Assembly (NCBI RefSeq): GCF_003054325.1
Contig: NZ_QBKU01000001.1
Location: 496,001 to 560,000 of the forward strand
Reading direction: 5' to 3'
Source: Sulfitobacter mediterraneus
GTDB taxonomy: Bacteria; Pseudomonadota; Alphaproteobacteria; Rhodobacterales; Rhodobacteraceae
Length of the DNA: 64,000 bases
A program made the translations under genes and the position numbers. The notes beneath the pieces were generated by a model. That model was not told the origin of the DNA. It made no database searches and was given only the letters and a program-made list of their open reading frames with translations. Positions 1 to 9,231 of this stretch are shown here, one piece after another (the stretch's first letter is position 1; each line of letters starts with the position of its first letter).

Positions 1-791
1 AAGGTCACGTTTTTGGTTTTCTCGTCTAGCTCGTAGTGTTCGGGCTGTAAGGACGGGATCAGCGCATCCACGGTCACATACATCTCGGACCGGTCCTGCG
101 CCGGACCAGAAATGATCAGCGGCGTCCGGGCCTCGTCGATCAGGATACTGTCGACCTCATCCACAATTGCAAAATTATGCTGTTTTTGCAGGATCTCATC
201 GAGGTTGGATTTCATGTTATCGCGCAGATAATCAAAACCCAGCTCATTGTTGGTGGCATAGGTGATGTCACATTCATAAGCGGCACGTTTGTCCGCCTCC
301 GGCATTTGCGAAATCGCGGCGCCGGTGGTCATGCCAAGCGCGCCAAAAACCTTGCCCATCCAATCCGCGTCACGTTGAACCAGATATTCGTTCACGGTCA
401 CAACATGAACACCCTTTCCCGTGAGCGCGTTCAGATAGGCAGCCAAAGCGGCGGTCAGCGTTTTGCCTTCACCCGTCTTCTGCTCGGAGATGTTCCCCCC
501 GTGCAAAAAGATCGCAGCGAGCATCTGTGTGTCAAAGGCGCGAATGCCAAGTGTCCGGCGTGCGGCCTCACGGCAGTTTGCAAAGGCTTCGGGCAGCAGA
601 TCATCAAGGCTCTCGCCATTCAGGGCGCGTTGGCGCAGATCCGCCGTCTTGTCGATCAAACCCTGATCGCTCAGCTTTTCGATCTCCGGCTCAAATGCGT
701 TGATCTTTGCCACCAGCGGGCGCGTCGCCTTGATCTTGCGGTCGTTTGGTGTGCCAAAGACCTTTTTGGCGATTGTTCCGATACCCAGCAT
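1..791 (-). CDS. secA: Preprotein translocase ATPase SecA (N-terminal part, cut by window edge)
   Basis: Motor ATPase that drives unfolded preproteins through SecYEG at the inner membrane. Only the first 263 codons are inside the window; the rest lies to the left. The protein starts [13 protein letters not shown], the usual SecA amino terminus. Walker A is KTGEGKT at residues 105-111, followed further on by the DEAD motif in [15 protein letters not shown], both diagnostic of nucleotide-binding domain 1. The start ATG (789-791) is the only in-frame one giving the family start. The gene is divergent from the parvulin gene at 968, with 176 bp between them in which I see no further gene. Secretion machinery beside a periplasmic foldase is a sensible pairing, but that link is inference. 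Confidence 0.97.
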   Translation of the reverse strand, partial: MLGIGTIAKKVFGTPNDRKIKATRPLVAKINAFEPEIEKLSDQGLIDKTADLRQRALNGESLDDLLPEAFANCREAARRTLGIRAFDTQMLAAIFLHGGNISEQKTGEGKTLTAALAAYLNALTGKGVHVVTVNEYLVQRDADWMGKVFGALGMTTGAAISQMPEADKRAAYECDITYATNNELGFDYLRDNMKSNLDEILQKQHNFAIVDEVDSILIDEARTPLIISGPAQDRSEMYVTVDALIPSLQPEHYELDEKTKNVT

Positions 792-967
792 GTGCTCTCC
801 AGCCGAAGTTGCAATGTCTGGCGCCGATCTGCTTGCCCAGCGCCTTGTCAGCCCATAGATAGATGGGTGAACGAGCGTCTGAACGGCGCCCATAGGGCGA
901 TGTAAGGGCCGCACCAAACGCTGTCAATGTAGCAGCCCCCCAGGAGGGGCGAACGATAGGACATTCC

Positions 968-1816
968 ATGCATAAACCACGCACTTTTCTGGCATCATTG
1001 GCACTTTCTGCCTGTCTGGCCCTGCCTGCCGCCGCGCAGGACGAAGCCGGGTTGGACACCGTCGTTGCCACAGTGAACGGCACAGAGATTACTGTGGGTC
1101 ACATGATCATCGCCCGTGCAACACTGCCCGAGCAGTATCAGCAGCTGCCCGATGAGATCCTTTTCAAGGGTATTCTTGACCAGTTGGTGCAACAGACCGC
1201 CCTTGCCGACACATATCAGGGTGATCTGCCGGCGCGGGTTAAACTGTCGATGGAAAACGAAAACCGTTCGCTTGTGGCGGGCGAAGTGATCGAAAATGTG
1301 ATGGCTGGCCCCGTAGATGAAGACGCGCTCAAGGCTGCCTATGACGAACAATACGCCAGCGCCGAACAGGGCGATGAATACAACGCCTCTCACATTCTGG
1401 TGGAAACCGAGGAAGAGGCGCTTGCGATTAAGGCCGAACTGGATGGCGGCGCGGACTTTGCCGAGATGGCCCGCGAAAAATCCACCGGCCCCTCCGGCCC
1501 TGGCGGCGGATCGCTGGGTTGGTTCGGAAAAGGCATGATGGTGCCCAGCTTTGAGGCTGCGGTGATCGCTATGGAGCCCGGCGCAGTGTCCGAACCCGTA
1601 GAGACGCAATTTGGCTGGCATGTGATCATGCTGAACGAGACCCGCAAAACTGAGGCGCCCGCGCTCGACACCGTGCGCGAAGAGCTGGAACTGCAAATTC
1701 GCCAGACCCGCGTTCAGACCACAATCGACAGCATCACCGAAGCCGCCGATGTGGACCGCGCAGCGGCAGATGGCATTGATCCTGCAATCCTCAAAAACAT
1801 TGAATGGCTTGAGTAA
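968..1816 (+). CDS. Periplasmic parvulin-type peptidyl-prolyl cis-trans isomerase
   Basis: Foldase of the PpiC/SurA/PrsA type, 282 residues, expected to help proteins fold in the periplasm. Residues 1-23 form a signal peptide (hydrophobic LASLALSACLALPAAAQ, cleavage after AAAQ or nearby). A SurA-N-like helical part (about 30-125) precedes one rotamase domain at about 138-226, with the typical NASHILVETEEEA start, GGSLGWFGKG loop and FGWHVI end. It ends three bases before argJ and probably shares its transcript. One rotamase domain only, so it is closer to PpiC/PrsA than to the two-domain SurA. Confidence 0.93.
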   Translation: MHKPRTFLASLALSACLALPAAAQDEAGLDTVVATVNGTEITVGHMIIARATLPEQYQQLPDEILFKGILDQLVQQTALADTYQGDLPARVKLSMENENRSLVAGEVIENVMAGPVDEDALKAAYDEQYASAEQGDEYNASHILVETEEEALAIKAELDGGADFAEMAREKSTGPSGPGGGSLGWFGKGMMVPSFEAAVIAMEPGAVSEPVETQFGWHVIMLNETRKTEAPALDTVREELELQIRQTRVQTTIDSITEAADVDRAAADGIDPAILKNIEWLE

Positions 1817-1819
1817 GAT

Positions 1820-3046
1820 ATGGCGACCATAACCTCTGTTTCACCGCTCGCGCCTGCGCAGTTCCCGAACCTGCCAGTGATTGACGGAGTGCGATTTGCA
1901 ACAACGGCTGCGGGCGTTCGGTATCAAGGTCGGACAGATGTGATGCTCGCGGTCCTGGATCCCGGCACCAGCATTGCAGGGGTGTTCACCCGCTCTGCCA
2001 CCCGCGCCGCGCCGGTTCTGGATTGTCAGGAGAAGATTGGCGGCGCCGCCGATGGCCCCGCCGCAATCTTGGTCAATTCAGGCAACGCCAACGCCTTTAC
2101 CGGTCAGGGCGGTGTGCAAAGTGTTCTGGCAATCACAGCAGCGGTGTCTGCCAGTTGTGATGTGCCTCAGTCCCGTGTTTTTACGTCCTCAACCGGCGTA
2201 ATCGGCGAGCCGCTGCCGCATGATAAAATTACGGCTGTTCTTGAGGGGCTGAACACCGGTTTGGATGCCGGCGGCATCGCTGCCGCTGCCAAGGCCATCA
2301 TGACAACCGACACATTCCCTAAGGGCGCATCTGCCAGCGTGACAGAGAACGGCAAAACCGTTCAAATCGCGGGAATCGCCAAGGGATCTGGCATGATCGC
2401 GCCGGATATGGCCACGATGCTGGTCTACCTTTTTACCGATGCGCAGGTAGATCAGGCAGATCTGCAATCCATGGTGTCTGAGTTTAACGAGGTCACCTTT
2501 AATTGCATCACGGTCGATAGCGACACCTCCACCTCTGACAGCCTCATCATGGCCGCCACGGGCGCGTCAGGTGTCGATATGTCAGGCAGCGCCGCGTTCA
2601 GGGAAGCGCTGCATGGGGTCATGCTCGATCTGGCGCATCAGGTTGTCAAAGACGGCGAAGGCGCGACCAAATTTGTCGAGATTGCTGTCACCGGCGCGGC
2701 CAGTGCTGTGGATGCCAAGACCCACGCGATGGCCATCGCCAATTCACCGCTGATCAAAACCGCCATCGCAGGTGAAGACCCAAATTGGGGCCGGGTTGTG
2801 ATGGCCATTGGTAAATCCGGCGCCGCAGCGGACCGCGATCTGTTGTCGATCCGCTTTGGCGATATCGAAGTGGCCAAAGATGGCTGGCGCAGCCCTGATT
2901 ATTCCGAAGCAGACGCCGCTGACCACATGAAAGGCGACCACGTGCGTATTGGTGTCGATCTCGGGCTCGGCGCAGGTGCTGCAACTGTTTGGACCTGTGA
3001 TCTGACCCATGGCTATATCGAGATCAACGCGGACTACCGTTCATGA
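1820..3046 (+). CDS. argJ: Bifunctional ornithine acetyltransferase / N-acetylglutamate synthase ArgJ
   Basis: Recycles the acetyl group from N-acetylornithine to glutamate in arginine biosynthesis, in the cytoplasm; it may also use acetyl-CoA. 408 residues, the family norm. The precursor cuts itself into two chains before a threonine: the site is clear in IAPDMATMLV with Thr199, after the KGSGMI motif at 188-193. The oxyanion-hole Thr-Gly lies in SSTGVIGE (about 125-126). It starts three bases after the parvulin stop and overlaps mutT by four bases (ATGA), so the three genes look co-transcribed. argG, another arginine gene, lies at 30750 in this window, unlinked. Confidence 0.97.
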   Translation: MATITSVSPLAPAQFPNLPVIDGVRFATTAAGVRYQGRTDVMLAVLDPGTSIAGVFTRSATRAAPVLDCQEKIGGAADGPAAILVNSGNANAFTGQGGVQSVLAITAAVSASCDVPQSRVFTSSTGVIGEPLPHDKITAVLEGLNTGLDAGGIAAAAKAIMTTDTFPKGASASVTENGKTVQIAGIAKGSGMIAPDMATMLVYLFTDAQVDQADLQSMVSEFNEVTFNCITVDSDTSTSDSLIMAATGASGVDMSGSAAFREALHGVMLDLAHQVVKDGEGATKFVEIAVTGAASAVDAKTHAMAIANSPLIKTAIAGEDPNWGRVVMAIGKSGAAADRDLLSIRFGDIEVAKDGWRSPDYSEADAADHMKGDHVRIGVDLGLGAGAATVWTCDLTHGYIEINADYRS

Positions 3047-3441
3047 AGGTTGTCCTTGTTTCGGCGGTTGCGCTGATCGACGTCGATGGACGGGTTCTGT
3101 TGGCGCAACGGCCAGAGGGCAAGTCCATGGCCGGTCTGTGGGAGTTTCCAGGCGGCAAGGTTGAGCCCGGCGAAACCCCCGAGGCGGCGCTGGTGCGCGA
3201 GCTGGAAGAGGAACTGGGTATCAACACCTGGACGTCCTGCCTTGCCCCACTGACCTTTGCCAGCCACAGCTATGATGATTTCCACTTGCTGATGCCGTTG
3301 TTTGCCTGCCGCAAATGGGAAGGCACGCCAGTGCCGCAGGAGAATCAGGCATTGAAATGGGTCCGCGCCAATGACCTGCGGAACTACCCCATGCCTGCGG
3401 CCGATATCCCGTTGATTCCGATCCTTCGAGATTGGCTTTGA
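3043..3441 (+). CDS. mutT: 8-oxo-dGTP diphosphatase MutT
   Basis: Nudix hydrolase of 132 residues that removes oxidised guanine nucleotides (8-oxo-dGTP) from the pool and so prevents A:T to C:G mutation. The Nudix box spans residues 38-60, GGKVEPGETPEAALVRELEE then ELGI, matching GX5EX7REUXEEXGU exactly. The WEFPGGK segment before the box and the C-terminal ALKWV segment fit MutT rather than other Nudix classes. Start ATG overlaps the argJ stop (ATGA), implying translational coupling. It is one of three Nudix genes in the window. Confidence 0.93.
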   Translation: MKVVLVSAVALIDVDGRVLLAQRPEGKSMAGLWEFPGGKVEPGETPEAALVRELEEELGINTWTSCLAPLTFASHSYDDFHLLMPLFACRKWEGTPVPQENQALKWVRANDLRNYPMPAADIPLIPILRDWL

Positions 3442-3550
3442 CCTCGATATCAGCACAATTTGGTTAAAGCCGCCTAAAACCCCGAAACAATCGACTGGTG
3501 TTTTCCAAATTGTTCACTAAAATGTGAGGTATTCTTTTGGGGGAAAGAAA

Positions 3551-3685
3551 ATGCTGCGAACCATCACATTGGGGTCCTGTGTGTCCGTTCAGGGTATCTT
3601 TGTAAAAGATATGCCGGATGGGCGCATTGCTGTCAAAGTAGACGACACCGTCTATGCAGGCAAACCCGTCAGCCGCAAGAACTAA
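3551..3685 (+). CDS. 44-residue conserved-looking hypothetical protein
   Basis: I do not recognise a function. The ORF encodes MLRTITLGSCVSVQGIFVK and ends KPVSRKN; it has no signal peptide or membrane span. A purine-rich stretch GGGGGAAAG just before the ATG can serve as ribosome-binding site, and a strong terminator begins 22 bases after the stop, so the unit has the layout of a small gene. The alternating hydrophobic/charged pattern with Gly-Asp turns (PDGRIAVKVDDTVYAG) suggests a small beta-barrel. I have a recollection of similar short proteins in roseobacters, which is unverified. The first 110 bases after mutT hold its likely promoter, unresolved. Confidence 0.65.
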   Translation: MLRTITLGSCVSVQGIFVKDMPDGRIAVKVDDTVYAGKPVSRKN

Positions 3686-3707
3686 GCGGTCATCAAACTG
3701 TTCAACG

Positions 3708-3740
3708 AAAAAGGGGCCGCGTCACCGCAGCCCCTTTTTT
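3708..3740. terminator. Bidirectional intrinsic terminator
   Basis: Stem AAAAAGGGGC (3708-3717) pairs with GCCCCTTTTT (3730-3739); the loop is 12 bases. The T run at the right end serves the + strand (44-residue gene) and the A run at the left end serves the minus strand, where infB ends at 3762. Confidence 0.85.
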
Positions 3741-3761
3741 GATGTCTTGATGTGACCCGCC

Positions 3762-6242
3762 TTATGAAAGCGTACGGGTCACTTCTTCGCGTTCAAAGAT
3801 TTCGATCACGTCATCAGGACGGATATCGTCATAGTTTTCAAACGCCATACCGCATTCCTGGCCGGACTGTACCTCTGGCACTTCGTCCTTGAAACGCTTG
3901 AGTGTTTTCAACGTGCCTTCATGGATCACCACGTTGTCACGCAGCAAACGCACCCCGGCAGAGCGACGCGCCACACCTTCGGTAACCAGACAACCGGCAA
4001 CTTTGCCGACGCCAGTGACCTTGAAGACCTCTTTGATCGACGCATAGCCGATAAAGTTTTCTTTGATCTCGGCGCTGAGCAGGCCAGAGGCCGCTGCTTT
4101 GACGTCATCCACAAGATCGTAGATCACAGAATAATACCGGATCTCGACGCCCTTTTGGTTCGCCGTGTTCCGCGCAGACGCATTGGCACGGACGTTAAAG
4201 CCCATGATCGGTGCGCCAGACGCCTCAGCAAGACCAACGTCGGTCTCGGTGATCGCGCCAACACCGGAGTGCAGGACGCGCACGCGCACCTCGTCGTTGC
4301 CGATTTTCTCCATCGCCTGAACAATCGCTTCGGCAGAACCCTGCACATCCGCTTTGACCAGAATTGGCAGCTCGCTGACGTTCTCGTCTGCCTTGGCATT
4401 CGCCATCAGCTGTTCGAGTGTCGTCGCCGCACCGGCAGCGGCACGTTTGTCCTTGGCCGCATTTGCACGATAATCCGCGATCTCACGCGCTTGTGCTTCC
4501 GTGTCTGTCACGTTCAGAACGTCACCTGCTTCGGGCGTACCGTTCAGACCCAGAACCTCAACAGGAACCGATGGTCCGGCTTCCTTGACGCGGTTGCCTT
4601 TGTCATCAATCAGCGCACGGACCTTACCGTACTGCTCACCCACAACAAAGATATCGCCTTGGCGCAGCGTACCGTTCTGAACCAGAACAGTCGCAACCGG
4701 GCCGCGGCCCACATCAAGCTGTGCCTCGATCACGGCACCAACGGCGGCGCGATCTGGGTTGGCTTTCAGTTCAAGCAGTTCGGCCTGAAGTGCGATGGCT
4801 TCGAGCAGTTGATCAAGACCTTGCCCGGTGATTGCAGAAACTTCAACGTCCTGCACCTCACCTGACATCTGCTCCACGATCACCTCGTGCTGCAGCAAAT
4901 CAGTACGCACTTTCATGGCATCAGCCGCCGGGCGGTCGATCTTGTTGATGGCCACGATCATCGGCACTTGCGCCGCTTTGGCGTGATTGATCGCTTCGAT
5001 GGTTTGCGGCATCACAGCGTCGTCCGCCGCAACCACCAGAACCACGATATCCGTCACCTGAGCGCCGCGCGAACGCATGGAGGTAAAGGCCGCGTGACCC
5101 GGCGTATCAAGGAAAGACAGCACCTGACCGCCATCCGTGGTCACCTGATAGGCGCCAATGTGCTGTGTGATCCCGCCTGCTTCGCCAGCAACAACCTTGG
5201 CGTTGCGGATCGCATCGAGCAGCGATGTTTTACCGTGGTCAACGTGACCCATGATCGTGATGACCGGAGGACGACCAACCAGATCGGCGGCATCGTCTTC
5301 GATCTCTTTGATCACGTCCTCGACATCTGCATCGGAAACACGCACCACCTTGTGGCCAAATTCCTCGATGATCAGTTCCGCTGTATCGGCATCAATCGTT
5401 TCGTTCTGCGTAACCATCAAACCGTTGTTCATCAACGCTTTGACAACCGCGCCTGTCTTTTCGGCCATCCGTGCAGCCAATTCAGACACAACAATTGCCG
5501 GTGGCAACTGCACATCACGAATAACCTTTTCGCGCTCGACACTGCCGCCCATCGCCTTTTGGCGTGCGCGTTCCTGCTTGCGCTTCATCTGCGCCATCGA
5601 ACGCTGGCGTCCACCTTCACGGCCAGAAAGCGCCTGATTAACAGTCAGCTTACCAGACCGGCGGCTGTCATCGCCGCGGTTCTTTTTGTTGGTGTCCTCG
5701 CGGTCACGATCCGTTTTCCGCGGTGTCGCTGCTGGCGCAGGCTTGTTGGCAGGCGCGCGGGCCGCAGGAGCCGCAGCGGCAGGGGCCGCAGCCGCCGCTT
5801 GTGCAGCAGCCTCAGCTTCGCGGGCCTTGCGTTCATCTTCTTCGGCCTTGGCCTTGAGGCTTTCTTCGCGCTCGCGTTCTGCCTTTTCTTTGGCTTCGAT
5901 CTCGGCGCGGCGGCGTTCACGATCCTCTGCACGGGCCTTTTCTTCGGCTTCGCGGGCAGCGGCCTCTTCGACCTCACGCGCTTTGGCCGCTTGCACAGCC
6001 TTCAGCCGGCGGGCCATTTCCGCATCTGTAATGCCCGCAGGGCGTTTGGACGGATCGCCAATAGGAGCGCCCCCAGCCGCACCGGACTTTGCCGCGCCCG
6101 GTTTGGGCACAACAACGCGCTTGCGTTTGGTTTCGACCACGACGTTCTTGGTCCGCCCATGGCTAAAGCTTTGCTTTACGTTGCCCGGACGCGCAGGTGC
6201 CCCGCGCAGACCCAATGTTTTCTTGCCGTCAGTATCGCTCAT
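3762..6242 (-). CDS. infB: Translation initiation factor IF-2
   Basis: GTPase that places initiator tRNA on the 30S subunit and promotes subunit joining. 826 residues. A variable, highly charged Ala/Glu/Arg-rich N-terminal region (about 80-180, likely coiled coil and disorder) leads to the conserved core. GTPase motifs: G1 GHVDHGKT at 332-339, G3 DTPGH at 379-383, G4 NKID at 433-436. The C-terminal half has the two beta-barrels and the fMet-tRNA-binding domain. It is the last gene of the rimP-nusA-ylxR-infB set and starts 8 bases after the ylxR stop. rbfA, which often follows infB, is absent here; the terminator at 3708 closes the unit instead. Confidence 0.98.
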   Translation of the reverse strand: MSDTDGKKTLGLRGAPARPGNVKQSFSHGRTKNVVVETKRKRVVVPKPGAAKSGAAGGAPIGDPSKRPAGITDAEMARRLKAVQAAKAREVEEAAAREAEEKARAEDRERRRAEIEAKEKAEREREESLKAKAEEDERKAREAEAAAQAAAAAPAAAAPAARAPANKPAPAATPRKTDRDREDTNKKNRGDDSRRSGKLTVNQALSGREGGRQRSMAQMKRKQERARQKAMGGSVEREKVIRDVQLPPAIVVSELAARMAEKTGAVVKALMNNGLMVTQNETIDADTAELIIEEFGHKVVRVSDADVEDVIKEIEDDAADLVGRPPVITIMGHVDHGKTSLLDAIRNAKVVAGEAGGITQHIGAYQVTTDGGQVLSFLDTPGHAAFTSMRSRGAQVTDIVVLVVAADDAVMPQTIEAINHAKAAQVPMIVAINKIDRPAADAMKVRTDLLQHEVIVEQMSGEVQDVEVSAITGQGLDQLLEAIALQAELLELKANPDRAAVGAVIEAQLDVGRGPVATVLVQNGTLRQGDIFVVGEQYGKVRALIDDKGNRVKEAGPSVPVEVLGLNGTPEAGDVLNVTDTEAQAREIADYRANAAKDKRAAAGAATTLEQLMANAKADENVSELPILVKADVQGSAEAIVQAMEKIGNDEVRVRVLHSGVGAITETDVGLAEASGAPIMGFNVRANASARNTANQKGVEIRYYSVIYDLVDDVKAAASGLLSAEIKENFIGYASIKEVFKVTGVGKVAGCLVTEGVARRSAGVRLLRDNVVIHEGTLKTLKRFKDEVPEVQSGQECGMAFENYDDIRPDDVIEIFEREEVTRTLS

Positions 6243-6250
6243 TTAGCTCG

Positions 6251-6874
6251 TCATCCTTTCGGCTGGCCGTTGCCAACCTCGTTTTTGCGCACGCCCTTAA
6301 GTCGTTGGGCCTCCTCTACAACACGCAGAGTGAGTCCACCAGAGGCGAGCGCCCCATGTATCACAGTTTGCCGACCGAATGCCAAACCCAATTCGTCTGC
6401 GGTCAACCAGCCAATGTATTGGCCATAGTGCGGTGTGCTTAGTTTCGATTTGCCCCGGCCTGATCCGTCCACCGCTTGGATCAGCACTTCGGCTTCTTCT
6501 GTTTGCAGCCAGCCTTTGACCTTTTCGTAGCCCGCAACAGCTTTGCCAGACTTACGTTGCAGCGAAATCAGATCAACAACCCGCCGCGCCAACTGCCGCT
6601 CTACCTCATCGGCCAGATCATCGGCCACCGTGACCTGCTGTTTGGCCGCACGGGAGAACAGCTTTTTGTTAACGGCCATCTCGATCGCCGCGCGGTCAGA
6701 CGCCACATAGATGCCGCGACCCGGCAGTTTGCCCAGAATATCCGGCACGATCTGTGCATCCGGTCCAACAACAAAACGCACCAAGCCGTGCTTTGGTTGC
6801 ACTTCGCCCGTGGCAATACACTTGCGATCAGGACCGTTTTCCCGGTCTTTTGGAACGCCACCGCGACCCATCAT
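6251..6874 (-). CDS. RNA-binding protein, YlxR (DUF448) plus L7Ae-like domain
   Basis: 207 residues, two domains. The N-terminal YlxR domain (about 15-90) shows RKCIATGEV and GRGIYV, the typical positively charged RNA-binding face; in Firmicutes YlxR (RnpM) acts on RNase P, but the role in alphaproteobacteria is not settled. The C-terminal part (about 95-200) resembles ribosomal protein L7Ae family sequence, and this fusion is common in alphaproteobacteria. Position between nusA and infB fits that family. Two ATG codons in tandem (6872-6874 and 6869-6871) lie 3 to 6 bases after a GGAGG ribosome-binding site, and part of that site belongs to the hairpin at 6881-6904. Confidence 0.92.
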   Translation of the reverse strand: MMGRGGVPKDRENGPDRKCIATGEVQPKHGLVRFVVGPDAQIVPDILGKLPGRGIYVASDRAAIEMAVNKKLFSRAAKQQVTVADDLADEVERQLARRVVDLISLQRKSGKAVAGYEKVKGWLQTEEAEVLIQAVDGSGRGKSKLSTPHYGQYIGWLTADELGLAFGRQTVIHGALASGGLTLRVVEEAQRLKGVRKNEVGNGQPKG

Positions 6875-6880
6875 GAACCT

Positions 6881-6904
6881 CCGAGGCCTGAGATCAGGCC
6901 TCGG
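6881..6904 (-). repeat. Perfect stem-loop at the nusA stop / ylxR ribosome-binding site
   Basis: CCGAGGCCTG (6881-6890) and CAGGCCTCGG (6895-6904) form a perfect 10-bp GC-rich stem with a 4-base loop (6891-6894). On the minus-strand mRNA the nusA stop codon (6894-6896) sits at the loop, and the last stem bases overlap the GGAGG of ylxR. There is no U tract, so it is unlikely to be an ordinary terminator. It may act as a processing or translational-coupling element. Confidence 0.7.
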
Positions 6905-8519
6905 TCTCCTCGGTCAGGTCTGCGTCTTCGCCGTCCGTCTCTTCCGCGTCTGCTTCCAGTTCTGCCGGATCGACCCAGCCCAGCAACACGCGGGCCGTCA
7001 TGATCATGGTTTGTGCGTCCTCAAGCGAGATGTCGAAGGGTTCAAGAACCCCGTCATCCTTAACCCGCTCACCATCAACAGTGGTCCAGCCGCCGGCCAG
7101 TTCCCAATCCGCACAGGTTGCGAAATCTTCCAGCGTTTTCACATCGTCTTTGGCCAGTGCCTCAATCATCTGGGGTGTCAGACCCTCAAATTCAACAAGG
7201 CTGTCCTCGACACCCAATGCACGGGCGTTCTCAAGCGCCGCTTTGTTGCGGGCCTCCAGCACATCGCGGGCACGGGCCTGCAATTCATTGGCCGTGTCTT
7301 CGTCAACACCGTCAATCACCAACAGTTCGTCAATCTCGACATAGGCCACCTCTTCGAGGTTGGTGAACCCTTCGGAGACCAGCAACTGGGCAAAGAATTC
7401 GTCCAGATCTAGGTTGTCCATAAACAGCTTGGTGCGCAGTTCAAACTCGGCCTGACGGCGCGCGCTTTCCTGCTCTTCTGTCATGATGTCGATATCAAGA
7501 CCGGTCAACTGGGACGCCAAACGCACGTTCTGGCCACGGCGGCCAATTGCGAGCGACAATTGCTCTTCAGGAACAACAACTTCGATTTTACCAGCTTCTT
7601 CGTCCAAAACAACCTTGGACACCTCGGCAGGCTGAAGCGCGTTCACCAGGAAGGTCGGCTGATCTTCATTCCATGGAATGATGTCGATCTTTTCGCCCTG
7701 AAGCTCGTTCACAACTGCCTGAACACGGCTACCGCGCATACCAACACAGGCGCCAACAGGGTCGATCGACCCATCATAAGAAATCACCGCGATTTTTGCG
7801 CGCGATCCGGGATCACGGGCAACCGCCTTGATCTCGATGATGCCGTCATAAATTTCTGGCACTTCCATTTTGAACAGTTCGGCCATGAATTCTGGCGCGG
7901 TACGGCTCAGGAAGATCTGCGGCCCGCGCTGTTCGCGGCGCACATCCTTGATATAAACGCGGATACGGTCGTTCGGGCGATAGCTTTCGCGGCCGATCTT
8001 CTCGTTGCGACGCAGGATCGCTTCGCCAGCGCCCACATCGACGATCACGTTGCCGTACTCTTCGCGCTTGACCAAGCCATTGATGATGGTGCCTGCGCGA
8101 TCCTTGAACTCTTCGTACTGACGATCACGCTCGGCTTCGCGGACCTTCTGCAAAATCACCTGCTTGGCTGACTGGGCGGCAATCCGGCCCATCTCGACCG
8201 GTGGCACTTCTTCTACATAAGTGTCGCCAACCGCAGGGCTGTCCATATATTGCTTGGCCTGCTCAACGGTGAATTCCGCCTGATAGTTCTCAAGCTCTTC
8301 ATCCTCAACCACGGTGCGCACACGGGTAAAGGTCGCGCGACCTGTCTTGCGGTCGATGGCCACGCGAATGTCCATTTCCGCGCCATAGCGGGACTTCGCT
8401 GCACGAGCGAGCGATTCTTCCATCGCCTCGACCACCAGATTGGGGTCGATCATCTTTTCTCGGGCAACCGCCTCGGCGGTTTGAAGCAGCTCAAGCTGGT
8501 TGGCAGATGTAATGGCCAT
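6894..8519 (-). CDS. nusA: Transcription termination/antitermination factor NusA
   Basis: Binds RNA polymerase and nascent RNA, modulating pausing, termination and rRNA antitermination. 541 residues. Order: N-terminal RNAP-binding domain (about 1-125), S1 domain (about 135-200), two KH domains (about 205-350, with AIGRRGQNVRLAS in KH2), then C-terminal helix-hairpin-helix-rich acidic repeats (about 365-500) and a very acidic tail. The C-terminal extension is as in proteobacterial NusA. The start ATG overlaps the rimP stop by one base (TAATG), a coupling arrangement. Confidence 0.98.
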   Translation of the reverse strand: MAITSANQLELLQTAEAVAREKMIDPNLVVEAMEESLARAAKSRYGAEMDIRVAIDRKTGRATFTRVRTVVEDEELENYQAEFTVEQAKQYMDSPAVGDTYVEEVPPVEMGRIAAQSAKQVILQKVREAERDRQYEEFKDRAGTIINGLVKREEYGNVIVDVGAGEAILRRNEKIGRESYRPNDRIRVYIKDVRREQRGPQIFLSRTAPEFMAELFKMEVPEIYDGIIEIKAVARDPGSRAKIAVISYDGSIDPVGACVGMRGSRVQAVVNELQGEKIDIIPWNEDQPTFLVNALQPAEVSKVVLDEEAGKIEVVVPEEQLSLAIGRRGQNVRLASQLTGLDIDIMTEEQESARRQAEFELRTKLFMDNLDLDEFFAQLLVSEGFTNLEEVAYVEIDELLVIDGVDEDTANELQARARDVLEARNKAALENARALGVEDSLVEFEGLTPQMIEALAKDDVKTLEDFATCADWELAGGWTTVDGERVKDDGVLEPFDISLEDAQTMIMTARVLLGWVDPAELEADAEETDGEDADLTEETEA

Positions 8520-9097
8520 TAGTCTTCTCCCTCAGCAGACTCATCAGTCTGGATCTCATCGAATTGGGTTTCGTCAATTGCGCCTGACGCCTTACGCTGG
8601 CGCAGCATTTCTTTAATCAGATCATCGGTCAGAACCAGTTTGGCATCCGACAACCAATCAAACTTGAGGCCAATGGTGCCCTCTTCGACGTTGATCAGCA
8701 CTTCGTCATCCTCAACACCCGCCAGCGCACCCTTAAAGCGGCGACGACCATCAATCAGTTCTTCTGTCTCGATCTTGGCCTCGTATCCTTCGAACATGTC
8801 AAAGTCTTTGAGACGGGTCAGCGGCCGGTCAATACCGGGCGAGGACACTTCGAGCGTATATTCTTCAACAATCGGGTCTTCGACATCAAGCACCGCGCCG
8901 ATCGCCTGTGTGATATCGCTCAGATGATCGACTTCGATCCCACCATCGGGTTTGTCGCACATGATCTGCAGCGTTGTGGTTTTGCCGCTCATCAGACGCA
9001 CGCGCACCAGTTCAAACCCCAGATCCTCAATCACCGGTGTGATGATCTCGGCCATGCGGCGGTCAATGGCGGCTTTGGCTATCAGGTCGTTGGTCAT
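8519..9097 (-). CDS. rimP: Ribosome maturation factor RimP
   Basis: Assists 30S subunit maturation. 192 residues from the ATG at 9095-9097, starting [19 protein letters not shown]. The frame stays open upstream to 9247, but those 50 codons run into the neighbouring gene and do not look like RimP. The family signature [14 protein letters not shown] is present, followed by the SH3-like C-terminal domain with GTIGLKFD and a short acidic tail. First gene of the rimP-nusA-ylxR-infB unit; the 134 bp upstream to the end of the next gene should hold its promoter. Confidence 0.95.
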   Translation of the reverse strand: MTNDLIAKAAIDRRMAEIITPVIEDLGFELVRVRLMSGKTTTLQIMCDKPDGGIEVDHLSDITQAIGAVLDVEDPIVEEYTLEVSSPGIDRPLTRLKDFDMFEGYEAKIETEELIDGRRRFKGALAGVEDDEVLINVEEGTIGLKFDWLSDAKLVLTDDLIKEMLRQRKASGAIDETQFDEIQTDESAEGED

Positions 9098-9231
9098 GAT
9101 CTCGCTTGGTATTAGGCACAAAAAAACGGGCGCGCGGCCCGTATCGTGTTTCGGTGGAGCGTTTGGTGTGGACCCGAACGCGCCGCTGTTGAGATGCATA
9201 TAGGGGGAAGGGCGCGAAACTGCAAGCCGCT

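Noticed and set aside
177..905. Open frame on the + strand over secA
   Set aside because: Antisense to clear SecA sequence with Walker A and DEAD motifs.
3455..3480. TTAA-N7-TTAA-like string after mutT
   Set aside because: The second half reads TAAA out of register, so it does not meet the CtrA spacing.
4887..6428. Long open frame on the + strand, over 500 codons
   Set aside because: It is antisense to infB and its upstream genes, has biased His/Arg-rich sequence and no family features; it results from the codon use of the real gene.
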